From Beijerinckiaceae bacterium (GTDB taxonomy: Bacteria; Pseudomonadota; Alphaproteobacteria; Rhizobiales; Beijerinckiaceae), in NCBI GenBank assembly GCA_947456505.1, contig CANGTC010000016.1, forward strand, positions 1 to 38,135: 38,135 nucleotides of DNA, read 5' to 3'. Under the pieces are notes generated by a model. The model searched no databases. It had not been told where the DNA came from and saw only the letters and a program-made list of their open reading frames with translations. This document shows, piece after piece, positions 1 to 7,888 of the stretch. The stretch's first letter is position 1; every line of letters starts with the position of its first letter. Position numbers and translations under genes: made by a program.

Positions 1-518
1 GCGGTGATCTCCTCGACGATGATGGGGGCCAGGCCCTCCATCGGCTCGTCGAGCAAGAGCAGGCGCGGATTGGTCATGAGGGCGCGGCCGAAGGCCAGCA
101 TCTGCTGCTCGCCCCCCGACAGATGATTGCCCTTGTTGCCCCGCCGTTCCTGCAGGCGAGGAAAAAGATCGTAGATCGCGCGCAGATCCCACCGGCCCGG
201 GCGGGCGGCGACGGTGAGATTTTCTTCCACCGTGAGGGAGGGGAAGATCTCGCGCTCCTGCGCCACCCAGCCGATTCCAGCCAAGGCGCGCTTGTGGGCG
301 GCCATGCGGGCGATGTCCTGCCCTTCCCAGACGATGGCGCCGCGTTGCAGGCGCGTATGGCCCATGATGGTCAGCAGCAGGGTGCTTTTGCCCACGCCAT
401 TGCGCCCGAGCACGGCGAGGCTCCCGCCCACCGGCAGATCGAAAGAGACGCCATCGAGCACGGTGGCCTCGCCGTAGCCCGCCCGAACATCCCGCAGAGA
501 AAGCAAAGTCTCAGCCAT
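1..518 (-). CDS. livF: LivF-type branched-chain amino acid ABC transporter ATPase (3' end cut by window)
   Basis: This is the second cytoplasmic ATPase of a HAAT-family (LivFGHMK) importer. The first 172 codons are visible. They start MAETLLSLRDVRAGYG and carry Walker A GRNGVGKST, the ABC signature LSGGEQQM and Walker B LLLLDEPMEGLAP, so only the C-terminal quarter of a roughly 235-residue LivF is missing. The ATG overlaps the last codons and stop of livG by 8 bases (ATGGCTGA), which points to translational coupling. It is the last visible gene of the minus-strand liv run. The family assignment is firm. The substrate is not: many alphaproteobacterial Liv-type systems carry aromatic acids, amides or urea instead of amino acids. 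Confidence 0.93.
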   Translation of the reverse strand, partial: MAETLLSLRDVRAGYGEATVLDGVSFDLPVGGSLAVLGRNGVGKSTLLLTIMGHTRLQRGAIVWEGQDIARMAAHKRALAGIGWVAQEREIFPSLTVEENLTVAARPGRWDLRAIYDLFPRLQERRGNKGNHLSGGEQQMLAFGRALMTNPRLLLLDEPMEGLAPIIVEEIT

Positions 519-1263
519 GGCGCGCCTTGCCCAGATAGACCTCGCGCACGCGCGGGTCGGATGCGATCTCCGCAGGCGTACCTTCCACCAGAATGCGCCC
601 GCTCACCAACACGATGATGCGGGTCGCGAACCGGAAGACGAGGTTCATGTCGTGCTCGATGAACAGGATGGAAAGATCCCGCGACAGGCCGTCGATAGCC
701 GCGAAAAGATCTCCGCTCTCGTCCTTCGGCACGCCCGCCGCAGGCTCGTCGAGCAGCAGCACCTTGGGCTTGGTGGCCAGCGCCAGCGCGATCTCGAGCA
801 GGCGCTGCTGCCCATAGGCCAGCTCTTTGGTGATGGCGCCCTCCACATGGTCGAGCCGCAGCGAGGTCAGGATCGTATGAGCCTCCTCGACGGCCTCTCC
901 ATAGCGCGACAGGCCACGCCACCAGACCCCCGCCTCCCCGCGCCTTTCGCAAACCGCCAGAGTCACCGCATCGAGCGCGGTGATTTTGGGAAAGAGCGAA
1001 TTGATCTGGAAGGTGCGCACCAGCCCGCGCCGCACACGGGCTGCGGGCGGTTGGGCGGAGATTTCATCGCCGTCGAGCAGGATCTGTCCGGCGTCGGGCT
1101 TCAGCATGCCGGTCAACAGATTGATCAGCGTCGTCTTGCCCGCGCCATTGGGGCCGATGAGGGCGTAGCGTTCGCCCTTGGGCAGGGTGAAGGCTATGTC
1201 GCTGGCGACGACCAGCGAGCCGAAGGCCTTGTTCAGGCCATGGGTGGCGAGGGCGGCGGTCAT
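511..1263 (-). CDS. livG: LivG-type branched-chain amino acid ABC transporter ATPase
   Basis: This is an ABC ATPase of the HAAT family, pairing with LivF on the cytoplasmic face. Walker A GPNGAGKTT lies near residues 37-45, followed by a LivG-like signature (AYGQQRLLEIA), Walker B VLLLDEPAAGV and the H-loop IEHDMNLVF. The long insertion between Walker A and the signature is typical of LivG. I chose the ATG at 1263 because it overlaps the livM stop as ATGA and gives a family-like N-terminus (MTAALATHGLNKAFGSL). An in-frame ATG at 1278 would add five residues, and neither has a good Shine-Dalgarno sequence. It lies between livM and livF with overlaps at both ends, so the operon call is strong. 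Confidence 0.93.
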   Translation of the reverse strand: MTAALATHGLNKAFGSLVVASDIAFTLPKGERYALIGPNGAGKTTLINLLTGMLKPDAGQILLDGDEISAQPPAARVRRGLVRTFQINSLFPKITALDAVTLAVCERRGEAGVWWRGLSRYGEAVEEAHTILTSLRLDHVEGAITKELAYGQQRLLEIALALATKPKVLLLDEPAAGVPKDESGDLFAAIDGLSRDLSILFIEHDMNLVFRFATRIIVLVSGRILVEGTPAEIASDPRVREVYLGKARHG

Positions 1264-2252
1264 GATTCGCGCTGCCATGATTTGGGCGCCAGACGCGAGG
1301 CGCCGCCGAGCAATCCATTGGGCAGGAACACCACGACCGCAATCAGCAGCATGCCGATCCAGAAATACCAGTATTGCGGATTGACCCCGGAGAAATGATC
1401 GCGCGCCACCATATAGATGACCGCGCCGACGATACCGCCATAGAGCCTGCCGACGCCGCCCAGAATCAGCACCACCAGAAGATCCGCCGAACGCTGGAAG
1501 CTCAGGGTCTCCAGCGACACGGTTTCCGTCGTCTGCGTCAAAAGGGCGCCCGCGATTCCCGCCATGACGGCGGCGATGGTGAAGATCTTGCGTACATGGG
1601 CGTTGTTGGGCGCACCGATCGCCAGCATGCGCGTCGAATTTTCGCGGATGCCCTGCAAGGAAAGCCCGAAGGGCGAATTGGTGATGCGGCGGGCGACGAG
1701 AAAGCAGACGAACAGCGCCGCCAGCGAATAGCCATAGGCCGTGTTGCCATAGAGATCGAAGCGGATGGCGTTGAACAGCGGCCAGGTTTTCACACCCTGC
1801 AGGCCGTCCGCGCCGCCGGTGATCTTGCCCGCGCTATTGGCGGCCTCCAGCATCAGCTGGCCGATGCCCATGGTGATCATGATGAGGGCGAGACCGCGAA
1901 AGGTCGCGATGATGAAGCTCAGGAAATAGCCGAAGACGCCCGCGATGACGGCGGCCAGCAGCAGCCCGCTCAGAGGCTCCCCCCAGAAATGTTTGGAGAA
2001 AAGCCCAGCCGTATAGGCGCCCAGCCCGAAGAAGGCGGCATGCCCCAGGGACACGAGCCCGCCATAGCCCAGAATGAGATCCAGCGAGATGGCGAAAAGC
2101 GCTGTGATGGCGATCTGGCTGGCGAGTTGGAGATAATCGGGCGTGAGATAGAAGGGCGACAGCGTCAGCAGCCAGAACACGATCTCCAGCGGACGCCAGG
2201 CCGAGCGGCGCGCGATATGGTCGAGCGGCGTGATGGCGGCGGTCAGGCCCAT
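1260..2252 (-). CDS. livM: LivM-type ABC transporter permease
   Basis: This 330-residue inner-membrane permease is one of the two channel subunits of a HAAT importer. It has many hydrophobic segments, the LivM-like stretch DLILGYGGLVSLGHAAFFG in the first third, and a C-terminus (YWYFWIGMLLIAVVVFLPNG) typical of the family. The EAA-like cytoplasmic loop is around NSPFGLSLQGIRENSTRM, which would contact the ATPases. The ATG directly abuts the livH stop (TAG then ATG), and the stop overlaps livG, so expression is probably coupled. The length is ordinary for LivM. Nothing suggests a defect. Confidence 0.93.
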   Translation of the reverse strand: MGLTAAITPLDHIARRSAWRPLEIVFWLLTLSPFYLTPDYLQLASQIAITALFAISLDLILGYGGLVSLGHAAFFGLGAYTAGLFSKHFWGEPLSGLLLAAVIAGVFGYFLSFIIATFRGLALIMITMGIGQLMLEAANSAGKITGGADGLQGVKTWPLFNAIRFDLYGNTAYGYSLAALFVCFLVARRITNSPFGLSLQGIRENSTRMLAIGAPNNAHVRKIFTIAAVMAGIAGALLTQTTETVSLETLSFQRSADLLVVLILGGVGRLYGGIVGAVIYMVARDHFSGVNPQYWYFWIGMLLIAVVVFLPNGLLGGASRLAPKSWQRES

Positions 2253-3116
2253 CTAGCGCCTCCCGAAGAGGCCGGCGGGCCGCCACATCAGCAGGCCGAC
2301 CATGACGAGATAGATCAGGAAGGAACTGATCGCTGGGAAATAGTATTTGCCCGCAGTGTCGCTGATGCCCAGCAGCACCGCCGCGACAAAGGATCCGCCG
2401 ATGGAGCTGAGGCCGCCCACGGCCACCACGATCAGCACATAGACCAGATAGGCCAGCGCGAAGGAGGGATCGAGGCCCGTGATGTCGATGGCCAGCGCGC
2501 CGCCGAGCCCAGCCAGCCCGCTGCCCAGCGCAAAGGTCAGCATGAAGACGCGGTCCACATCAATGCCAAGCCCCCGCGCCATGCGCAGGTTATCGACGGC
2601 GGCCCGGACCTGAGCGCCAAAGCGCGTGAACTCCAGCATGCCGATCAGCGCCGCCGTCAGCACAAGGGCTACGCAGATCAAAAAGAACCGGTAGACGCCA
2701 AAGCCCCGGTCAAAGATGGTGACGTAGCCGCGCAGCCAGGACGGGAGTTGCACGGGCTGTTGCACGGTGCCAAACAGATAGGCCGCCGATGCGATGGACA
2801 TGAAGACGATCCCGATGGTCAGCAGGCACTGGTTGAGATCGCTTTTGCCGTAGAAGCGGCGGTAGAGCACCCGTTCGAAAACGACGCTCGCCGCCGCCGC
2901 CGCCAGAAAGGCGACCGGCAGGGTCGCCAGAAAGGGCCAGTGCAGATCGTTGATCAGCGTGACCGTGACGAAACCGCCGAGCATGCCGAAGGCGCAGTGC
3001 GCGAGGTTGACGAAATTCATCATCCCCAGCGTCACGGAAAGCCCGACGGAGAGCAGAAACAATAGCATGCCGTAGGCGAAGCCATCGTAAAGCACCCCGA
3101 TGAAGGGACCAATCAT
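2253..3116 (-). CDS. livH: LivH-type ABC transporter permease
   Basis: This 287-residue polytopic membrane protein is the partner permease of LivM. The N-terminus has the LivH pattern of a first helix followed by GMLLFLLSVGLSVTLGMMNF and VNLAHCAFGMLGG. A conserved C-terminal region (YLVYVLIVVAVGGLSSIGGS, then RPAGLFGRR) matches the family. The ATG at 3116 lies 36 bp after the stop of the upstream binding-protein gene, and livM follows with no gap. Membrane topology, length and context agree, so this is a confident family call. The ligand transported remains unknown. Confidence 0.92.
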   Translation of the reverse strand: MIGPFIGVLYDGFAYGMLLFLLSVGLSVTLGMMNFVNLAHCAFGMLGGFVTVTLINDLHWPFLATLPVAFLAAAAASVVFERVLYRRFYGKSDLNQCLLTIGIVFMSIASAAYLFGTVQQPVQLPSWLRGYVTIFDRGFGVYRFFLICVALVLTAALIGMLEFTRFGAQVRAAVDNLRMARGLGIDVDRVFMLTFALGSGLAGLGGALAIDITGLDPSFALAYLVYVLIVVAVGGLSSIGGSFVAAVLLGISDTAGKYYFPAISSFLIYLVMVGLLMWRPAGLFGRR

Positions 3117-3152
3117 GCGGCGCGCCCCCCGCTATGCTGAACTGGCGTCAGC

Positions 3153-4325
3153 CTATTTTTTCTTCATCTTTTCCTTCACCGGATCCTTCTGGTCCGGAAC
3201 CGTGTCGATGGTGACGTTGCGCAGCTCGCCATTCACCTTCTCCACGCGACGGATATAGACATTCTCGATCATGTCGCGGGTTTCCGGATCAATGCGCATC
3301 GGACCGCGCGGACTATCCCAGGCCAAACCCTTCGCTGCGGCGATCATCGACTCCGCATCGGCCTTGCCGCCCGTCTTTTCCAGCACCTTGTAGATCAGCT
3401 GCGCGCCGTCATAACCGCCGATGGCGAAGATATCGGGCTCGCGATTATACTCGGCCCGGAAGGCCTTCACGAATTCCGCGTTGGCCGGGGTCTGGATATT
3501 ATAGTCATAAATGGCGGCGGTGATGATGCCGATGCCCAGATCGCCCATGCTCTTCAACGCGGAGACGCCGGTGAGCTCATCCTGACCAAGGATCTTGATC
3601 TTGGAAGTGTCGACCCCGCGCTCGTTGAGCGCCTTGCCGATGGCGGCCGGCTGGGTGCCGCCGGGCGTCCAGATATAGATGGCGTCGGGATTGGTGTCCT
3701 TGGCGGCCTGAACGAAGGCGCCGAAATCCATATTGGCGACCGGGAAGAGCGCGGAACCAACGATGGTTCCACCGCCTTCGGTGAAGCCCTCCTTGAAGGC
3801 GGCGACTGCGTCGTGGCCGGGGCCGAAATCCGAAACGAGCGTATAGACCTTCTTGACGCCGTTTTTCACGACCCAACGCCCCAGCGCGTCATTGAGCATG
3901 GGCGTCGTCACCGAAGTGCGGGTCATATAGGGGGATTTGGTGGTGATGATGGATGTGGCGGCGTTCATCACCACCATGAATTTCTTCGCTTCAGCGGAAA
4001 TGTCGCCCACCGCGAGCGCATTGGGCGTCAGATCGAACCCGCCGATGATGTCGACCTTGTCGCGCACCACGAGTTCCTGGGCGAGCCGCTTGGCCACGTC
4101 CGGCGCGATGCCGCCATTGTCCTTGCGAATGACCTCGATCTTCTTGCCCGCGACCATGTCGCCCTTCTGCTTCATGTAGAGCTTGAACCCATTGTCGAGC
4201 TGGATGCCCGTATCGGCGAACTGGCCGGAATAGGAGACGATCATGCCAATTTTCACCTGCGCCTGCGCGCCGGTGGCGATCAGCAGGGCGGAAATGGCCG
4301 CAATACCAGACATCAAGAGACGCAT
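3153..4325 (-). CDS. LivK-type periplasmic substrate-binding protein (Peripla_BP_6 family)
   Basis: This 390-residue precursor is the likely receptor for the adjacent Liv permease. A signal peptide covers about residues 1-22, ending ATGAQA before QVKIGMIVSYSG. The mature part has the type I periplasmic-binding-protein pattern: DNGFKLYM, IEVIRKDNGGIAPDVAKRLAQELV, VDIIGGFDLTP and later FAIGGYDGAQLIYKVLEK. The ATG at 4325 is preceded by a strong GGAGGG ribosome-binding site. It is the first gene of the liv block, 36 bp before livH. Aromatic-compound receptors of this family are common in soil alphaproteobacteria, and the FAD monooxygenase upstream favours such a role. That substrate is an inference only. 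Confidence 0.9.
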   Translation of the reverse strand: MRLLMSGIAAISALLIATGAQAQVKIGMIVSYSGQFADTGIQLDNGFKLYMKQKGDMVAGKKIEVIRKDNGGIAPDVAKRLAQELVVRDKVDIIGGFDLTPNALAVGDISAEAKKFMVVMNAATSIITTKSPYMTRTSVTTPMLNDALGRWVVKNGVKKVYTLVSDFGPGHDAVAAFKEGFTEGGGTIVGSALFPVANMDFGAFVQAAKDTNPDAIYIWTPGGTQPAAIGKALNERGVDTSKIKILGQDELTGVSALKSMGDLGIGIITAAIYDYNIQTPANAEFVKAFRAEYNREPDIFAIGGYDGAQLIYKVLEKTGGKADAESMIAAAKGLAWDSPRGPMRIDPETRDMIENVYIRRVEKVNGELRNVTIDTVPDQKDPVKEKMKKK

Positions 4326-4360
4326 GCTTCCCTCCTCATTCGGCCCTGACCCGGGCCGGC

Positions 4361-4370
4361 GAAACGTTTC
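4361..4370. promoter_or_regulatory. GAAACGTTTC palindrome upstream of the Liv binding-protein gene
   Basis: A perfect 10-base palindrome with a central CG lies 35 bp before the start codon at 4325. LacI/GalR-family operators typically share an AAACGTTT-like centre, so this could be an operator. A short inverted repeat (GGCCC / GGGCC, 4342-4346 and 4353-4357) lies between it and the gene and might fold in the leader. No regulator gene is visible nearby. The call rests on sequence symmetry and position alone. Confidence 0.3.
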
Positions 4371-4473
4371 TTAAGCTCTTGCCGCACGAACCCGAACGGC
4401 TCTTGGGCGTGATGATGGTCTGGCTCCGCGCAGGGGTCAAGGCGCGTTTTTGTGATCTGTGGGAAATGCGCCC

Positions 4474-5508
4474 CTAACGGCAGCCTGGCTTCTGGCTCGC
4501 CGCATTGGCCGGCGTGAAAGGGCCCAGCGCCGCGTTGGCGGCGGAGGCGAAGGCCGTGTCAAGCACCTTGTCCATGGGCTGCCTGGCCGGCAGCACCCCT
4601 TGCTCCACATACCAGGACTGGATGTCGTCGAGGGAGGCGGCGTTGGCCTTGCCATCGACGCTGCGAGCGCCCCAATTATAGGTCTCGAGCGCTTTTACGT
4701 CCCGCCCGACGCCCGAGCGCACGATCCGATCCGCCATCTCCGCCCTGTTTGGTCCGTTATGATAGGCGTCGCAATAATCACGCGCGCCGCGCAAAAGCGC
4801 CGTGAAGAAGGCCTGCGCCTCCTTGGGATTTTTCGCGGCCCATTCGGTGTTGTACATGACTACAGACAGCACGAAGGGTTTGGGCGTGACCACATCGTCC
4901 ACATTCACCCATTGCACGCCCAGCCCCATCTGGGGGATCTCGGTGGACCAGGGCGCGGGCATGGCGAACAGATCGACCGCCTTGCTCTCGAAGGCTGCGA
5001 CCATCTGGGGAAAGCCGACATTCTTGACGGTGACGTCCTTCAACGAGACGCCGCCGCTCTGCAGCACTCGCGCCGCCTCATAGAGCGAGATAGAGTTGGG
5101 GGCGTTGGTCCCCAGCGTGCGGCCCTTGAAATCGGCGATGGTCTTGACCTGATCCTTCAAGTCGGCCCGCAAAACCATCCAGTGGCCTACCGGGGTCGAG
5201 ACATTGTCCATGGCGATGCGAACCGGCAGGCCCTGCTGCACGCCATTGAAGAAACTGGCGCTGACGCCCCCCTCGACGATCTGCACCTCATCGCGAGCCA
5301 GCAGCACCACGAAACTGGCGGAGGCGTCGAGATAGTTCACCTCCACATCAAGGCCCGCCTCGCGAAAATAACCCTTCTCGACGGCCGTATTGGTCGCGCC
5401 CACGATCATGGTGCGGGTCAAGCCGATCTTGATCTTGGTCTGCCCAAGGGCGGCGGCCGGCGCCATCGCCACTACAGCCGCAAGCGCGGCGCTACGCCAT
5501 GGCGTCAT
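4474..5508 (-). CDS. NitT/TauT-type ABC transporter substrate-binding protein
   Basis: This 344-residue precursor has a signal peptide over about residues 1-22 (ending AAALG before QTKIKIG). The mature protein has the NMT1/SsuA-like pattern: AVEKGYFREAGLDVEVNYLD, a hinge-rich middle part and MPAPWSTEIPQMGLG. I chose the ATG at 5508 because an excellent GGGGAGGAAA ribosome-binding site precedes it and the signal peptide starts there. It follows the FAD monooxygenase by 31 bp and precedes the Liv block by 148 bp. No NitT/TauT ATPase or permease adjoins it. It may deliver its ligand to a transporter elsewhere, including the one at 20657-22276. The ligand is unknown. Confidence 0.85.
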   Translation of the reverse strand: MTPWRSAALAAVVAMAPAAALGQTKIKIGLTRTMIVGATNTAVEKGYFREAGLDVEVNYLDASASFVVLLARDEVQIVEGGVSASFFNGVQQGLPVRIAMDNVSTPVGHWMVLRADLKDQVKTIADFKGRTLGTNAPNSISLYEAARVLQSGGVSLKDVTVKNVGFPQMVAAFESKAVDLFAMPAPWSTEIPQMGLGVQWVNVDDVVTPKPFVLSVVMYNTEWAAKNPKEAQAFFTALLRGARDYCDAYHNGPNRAEMADRIVRSGVGRDVKALETYNWGARSVDGKANAASLDDIQSWYVEQGVLPARQPMDKVLDTAFASAANAALGPFTPANAASQKPGCR

Positions 5509-5539
5509 GGTTTCCTCCCCTTTCTTGAAGCGCCGCCAG

Positions 5540-6709
5540 TCAAGCGGCTGCTGGCGTCCAGTCCCGCCCCGTGGTCGCATCGTGGACGAAGATCCATTCG
5601 CGGCTGATGGGGGGCGGGGATGGGGTCATCTTGTTGTTGAGATATTGTTGGCGGGCCTGCAGGACCACCCGATTGGCGCGCGGCCTGCGCTCGCCCTCAT
5701 AGGCCCGGAGGGCGGCGGCGGGATCATCGCCCCCTGCCGCCAGATGCCGGGCCAGCGCATAGGCGTCCTCGATGCAGATGGCGGCGCCCTGGGCCAGGGT
5801 CGGCATCATGGGATGGGCGGCGTCGCCCAAAAGCGCGATGCGCCCCTGGGTCCAGGTCTCGATGGGGTCGCGGTCATAGAGGCCCCATTTGAAGACCGTA
5901 TCGAACCGGTCCATCAGGGCGAGCAGTTCGGGGTTCCACCCTGCGAAAGCGTCCTTCATCTCCTGCACGGAACTGGGCACGGTCCAGGATTCCTCGCCCC
6001 ACTGGTCCATGAAATAGCCCGCGAAGAAATTGAGCACCTTGCCCGCGCGGATGGGATACATGATCACATGGCCCTTGGGGCCGAGAAAGCCGCAATATTG
6101 TGTGCGCGGCGAGATCTTGTCAGGCCCGAAAAATTCCGGCGCCTCCTCGATGGGAATCATGCCGCGCCAGCCGATCTGGCCGGTGTAACGGGGGCGATCC
6201 GCGCCAAAGAGCAATTCGCGCACCTTCGAGCGAATGCCATCGGAGCCGATCACCACATCAGCCTCGATCTCCTCGCCGCTCTCGAAGCGCACGGCGGCGC
6301 CCCCAGCCGTGTTGAAGACCTCCTTCGCCACCTTGCCCAGATGCACATGGCTCTGGGACACCCGGTCCACCATGAGGGAATAGAGATCGGCCCGATGGGC
6401 CATGACATATCTGGCGCCGAATTTCTGCTCGGCGCCGAGAATTTCCCTGGCGCGGATCGCGCCATCGTTCCAGTTCAGGGAGATGAATTCCCGCGCATCG
6501 TAGGAGAAAGAGAAGAGCTTGTCGCGAAAGCCCAGGGCCGTCAGCACCCGCACCGCATTGGGGCCAAGCTGCAGGCCGGCGCCGACCTCCTTCAACTCGG
6601 CGGAGCGCTCGTAGACATCCACCTCAAAGCCACGTTCGCGCAGGGCGCAAGCCGCCGTCAAACCACCAATTCCGCCGCCGACAGTGGCGATCTTCAATGC
6701 GCGGCCCAA
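5540..6709 (-). CDS. FAD-dependent aromatic-ring monooxygenase, salicylate/3-hydroxybenzoate hydroxylase-like
   Basis: This 389-residue group A flavoprotein monooxygenase probably uses NAD(P)H and O2 to hydroxylate an aromatic acid in the cytoplasm. Three hallmarks are visible: the N-terminal FAD dinucleotide motif VGGGIGGLTAA, the DG motif DVVIGSDGIRSKVR, and the GD motif IALLGDAAHPMMPTLAQGA. The C-terminus REWIFVHDATTGRDW resembles salicylate and 3-hydroxybenzoate hydroxylases. The start is a TTG at 6709 with a strong GGGAGG site 5 bases upstream; an ATG at 6714 is out of frame. Flanking binding-protein genes on the same strand suggest uptake and hydroxylation of one compound. Candidates are salicylate, 3-hydroxybenzoate or 6-hydroxynicotinate, which sequence alone does not separate. 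Confidence 0.88.
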   Translation of the reverse strand: MGRALKIATVGGGIGGLTAACALRERGFEVDVYERSAELKEVGAGLQLGPNAVRVLTALGFRDKLFSFSYDAREFISLNWNDGAIRAREILGAEQKFGARYVMAHRADLYSLMVDRVSQSHVHLGKVAKEVFNTAGGAAVRFESGEEIEADVVIGSDGIRSKVRELLFGADRPRYTGQIGWRGMIPIEEAPEFFGPDKISPRTQYCGFLGPKGHVIMYPIRAGKVLNFFAGYFMDQWGEESWTVPSSVQEMKDAFAGWNPELLALMDRFDTVFKWGLYDRDPIETWTQGRIALLGDAAHPMMPTLAQGAAICIEDAYALARHLAAGGDDPAAALRAYEGERRPRANRVVLQARQQYLNNKMTPSPPPISREWIFVHDATTGRDWTPAAA

Positions 6710-6833
6710 AGCATCCTCCCGGTTTCAAATTCCTTGGAAACAAGCGCCCAACCACGCCGTTCCTCTTGCCCACAATCTGCGCTGCGGCGCCTGAATTTGC
6801 AAGCAATCCGCATGGGGGAGCCTGTCCTCCCCC

Positions 6834-7883
6834 TCAACGCCCCGAAGGCGGCTTGTAGGCCCCCAGCGCCTTCACGGCCTCTTGCGCGAAGGAGGCGTCC
6901 ACCGCCTGCTCCACGCTCACCGCGCCCTCGATCAGCCCCTGCCGCCGGAAGATTTCAAGATCCTCGCGCAAGCTGGGCATGTGCAAGGCGCCATCGGGAT
7001 TGAGCGCGGCTGGCGTGATCGCGCGAATGACCTCTGCGTTTTTCAGATGGGAATATTCCGCGATGATGGCGATGATTTCATCCCCCTCCGGGCCGACGAA
7101 CCTCGCGTCCACGATGGCGTCGGTATAAGCCCGCACGCCCCGCAGATAGGCGCGCATGAAGGCCCTCGCGGCCTCCGCCTTTTTGGCGAACTGGCCGGAA
7201 TAGAAGACCGTCGCCACCTGATGGTTGGGATAGACCATGTCATCGGCCAGCACCCGCGCGCCGATCCCCAGCTTCACCACTTCCGACACCATGGGCTCGG
7301 CCATCAGGGCGCCATCGACGGCCTTGTTGGCGAGGGCGGCGACCTGTTGCGGCAGGGGCATGAAGACGCGCTCCACATCATTGACGGTGATGCCAGCGGC
7401 CTCGAAGACCTTGTCGAGCGTGGTCGTGGAGGAGCCGCCCGGGGCGGGCGAGACGATCTTCATCCCGCGCAGATCCGCCAGGGTCTTGTAGCGCCCGCCA
7501 TCCACGAGATCCCGGCGCACCACCACGAATTGCGCGCCGCGGCCGGGCACGGTCTGGTTCTTGTCCGCCACCATGCGGATGTCGACCCCGCGGGCCACCG
7601 CGTTATAGAGCCCCGCCGAGGGCCCGCCCCCGCCCACATCCAGCGCGCCGCTGGCGAAGAGCGTGATCATCCGCGCGGCGGAATCGAACATGGTCAGCTT
7701 CACATCGAGGCCTTCGGCGCGGAAGAAGCCCTTCTTGTCAGCCACATAGAAACCAACATCCGTGGTCGTGCCGGTCATGCCGAGATTGACCGGCGTCAAG
7801 GGCTGGGGCTGGGCCTCGGCCGCTCCCATGGTGAGAAGGAAGGCGACGAGGTGGAGCAAGCGAGGCATGGGAGCGCCGCGCAT
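6834..7883 (-). CDS. NitT/TauT-type ABC transporter substrate-binding protein (second of a tandem pair)
   Basis: This precursor of about 349 residues has a signal peptide over roughly residues 1-24 (ending MGAAEA before QPQPLT). It is clearly paralogous to the gene just upstream. The two share FDSAARMI, SAGL(Y/F)NAVARG, GRYKT(L/F)ADL, APGGS and (Y/S)SG(Q/K)FAK at matching places. The ATG at 7883 begins 5 bp after the upstream stop; an alternative ATG at 7868 also leaves a workable signal peptide. The receptor fold is confident and the ligand unknown. No membrane subunits accompany the pair. The next gene downstream, after 124 bp, is the FAD monooxygenase. Confidence 0.86.
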   Translation of the reverse strand: MRGAPMPRLLHLVAFLLTMGAAEAQPQPLTPVNLGMTGTTTDVGFYVADKKGFFRAEGLDVKLTMFDSAARMITLFASGALDVGGGGPSAGLYNAVARGVDIRMVADKNQTVPGRGAQFVVVRRDLVDGGRYKTLADLRGMKIVSPAPGGSSTTTLDKVFEAAGITVNDVERVFMPLPQQVAALANKAVDGALMAEPMVSEVVKLGIGARVLADDMVYPNHQVATVFYSGQFAKKAEAARAFMRAYLRGVRAYTDAIVDARFVGPEGDEIIAIIAEYSHLKNAEVIRAITPAALNPDGALHMPSLREDLEIFRRQGLIEGAVSVEQAVDASFAQEAVKALGAYKPPSGR

Positions 7884-7888
7884 CCCGC

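Noticed and set aside
1374-3065. Long plus-strand open frame opposite livM and livH
   Set aside because: The product is a polar, Asp/Gln/Arg-rich string typical of the reverse of membrane-protein codons, with no domains.
5390-7003. Plus-strand open frame opposite the FAD monooxygenase
   Set aside because: Antisense shadow; the minus strand holds the three flavoprotein motifs and a strong ribosome-binding site.
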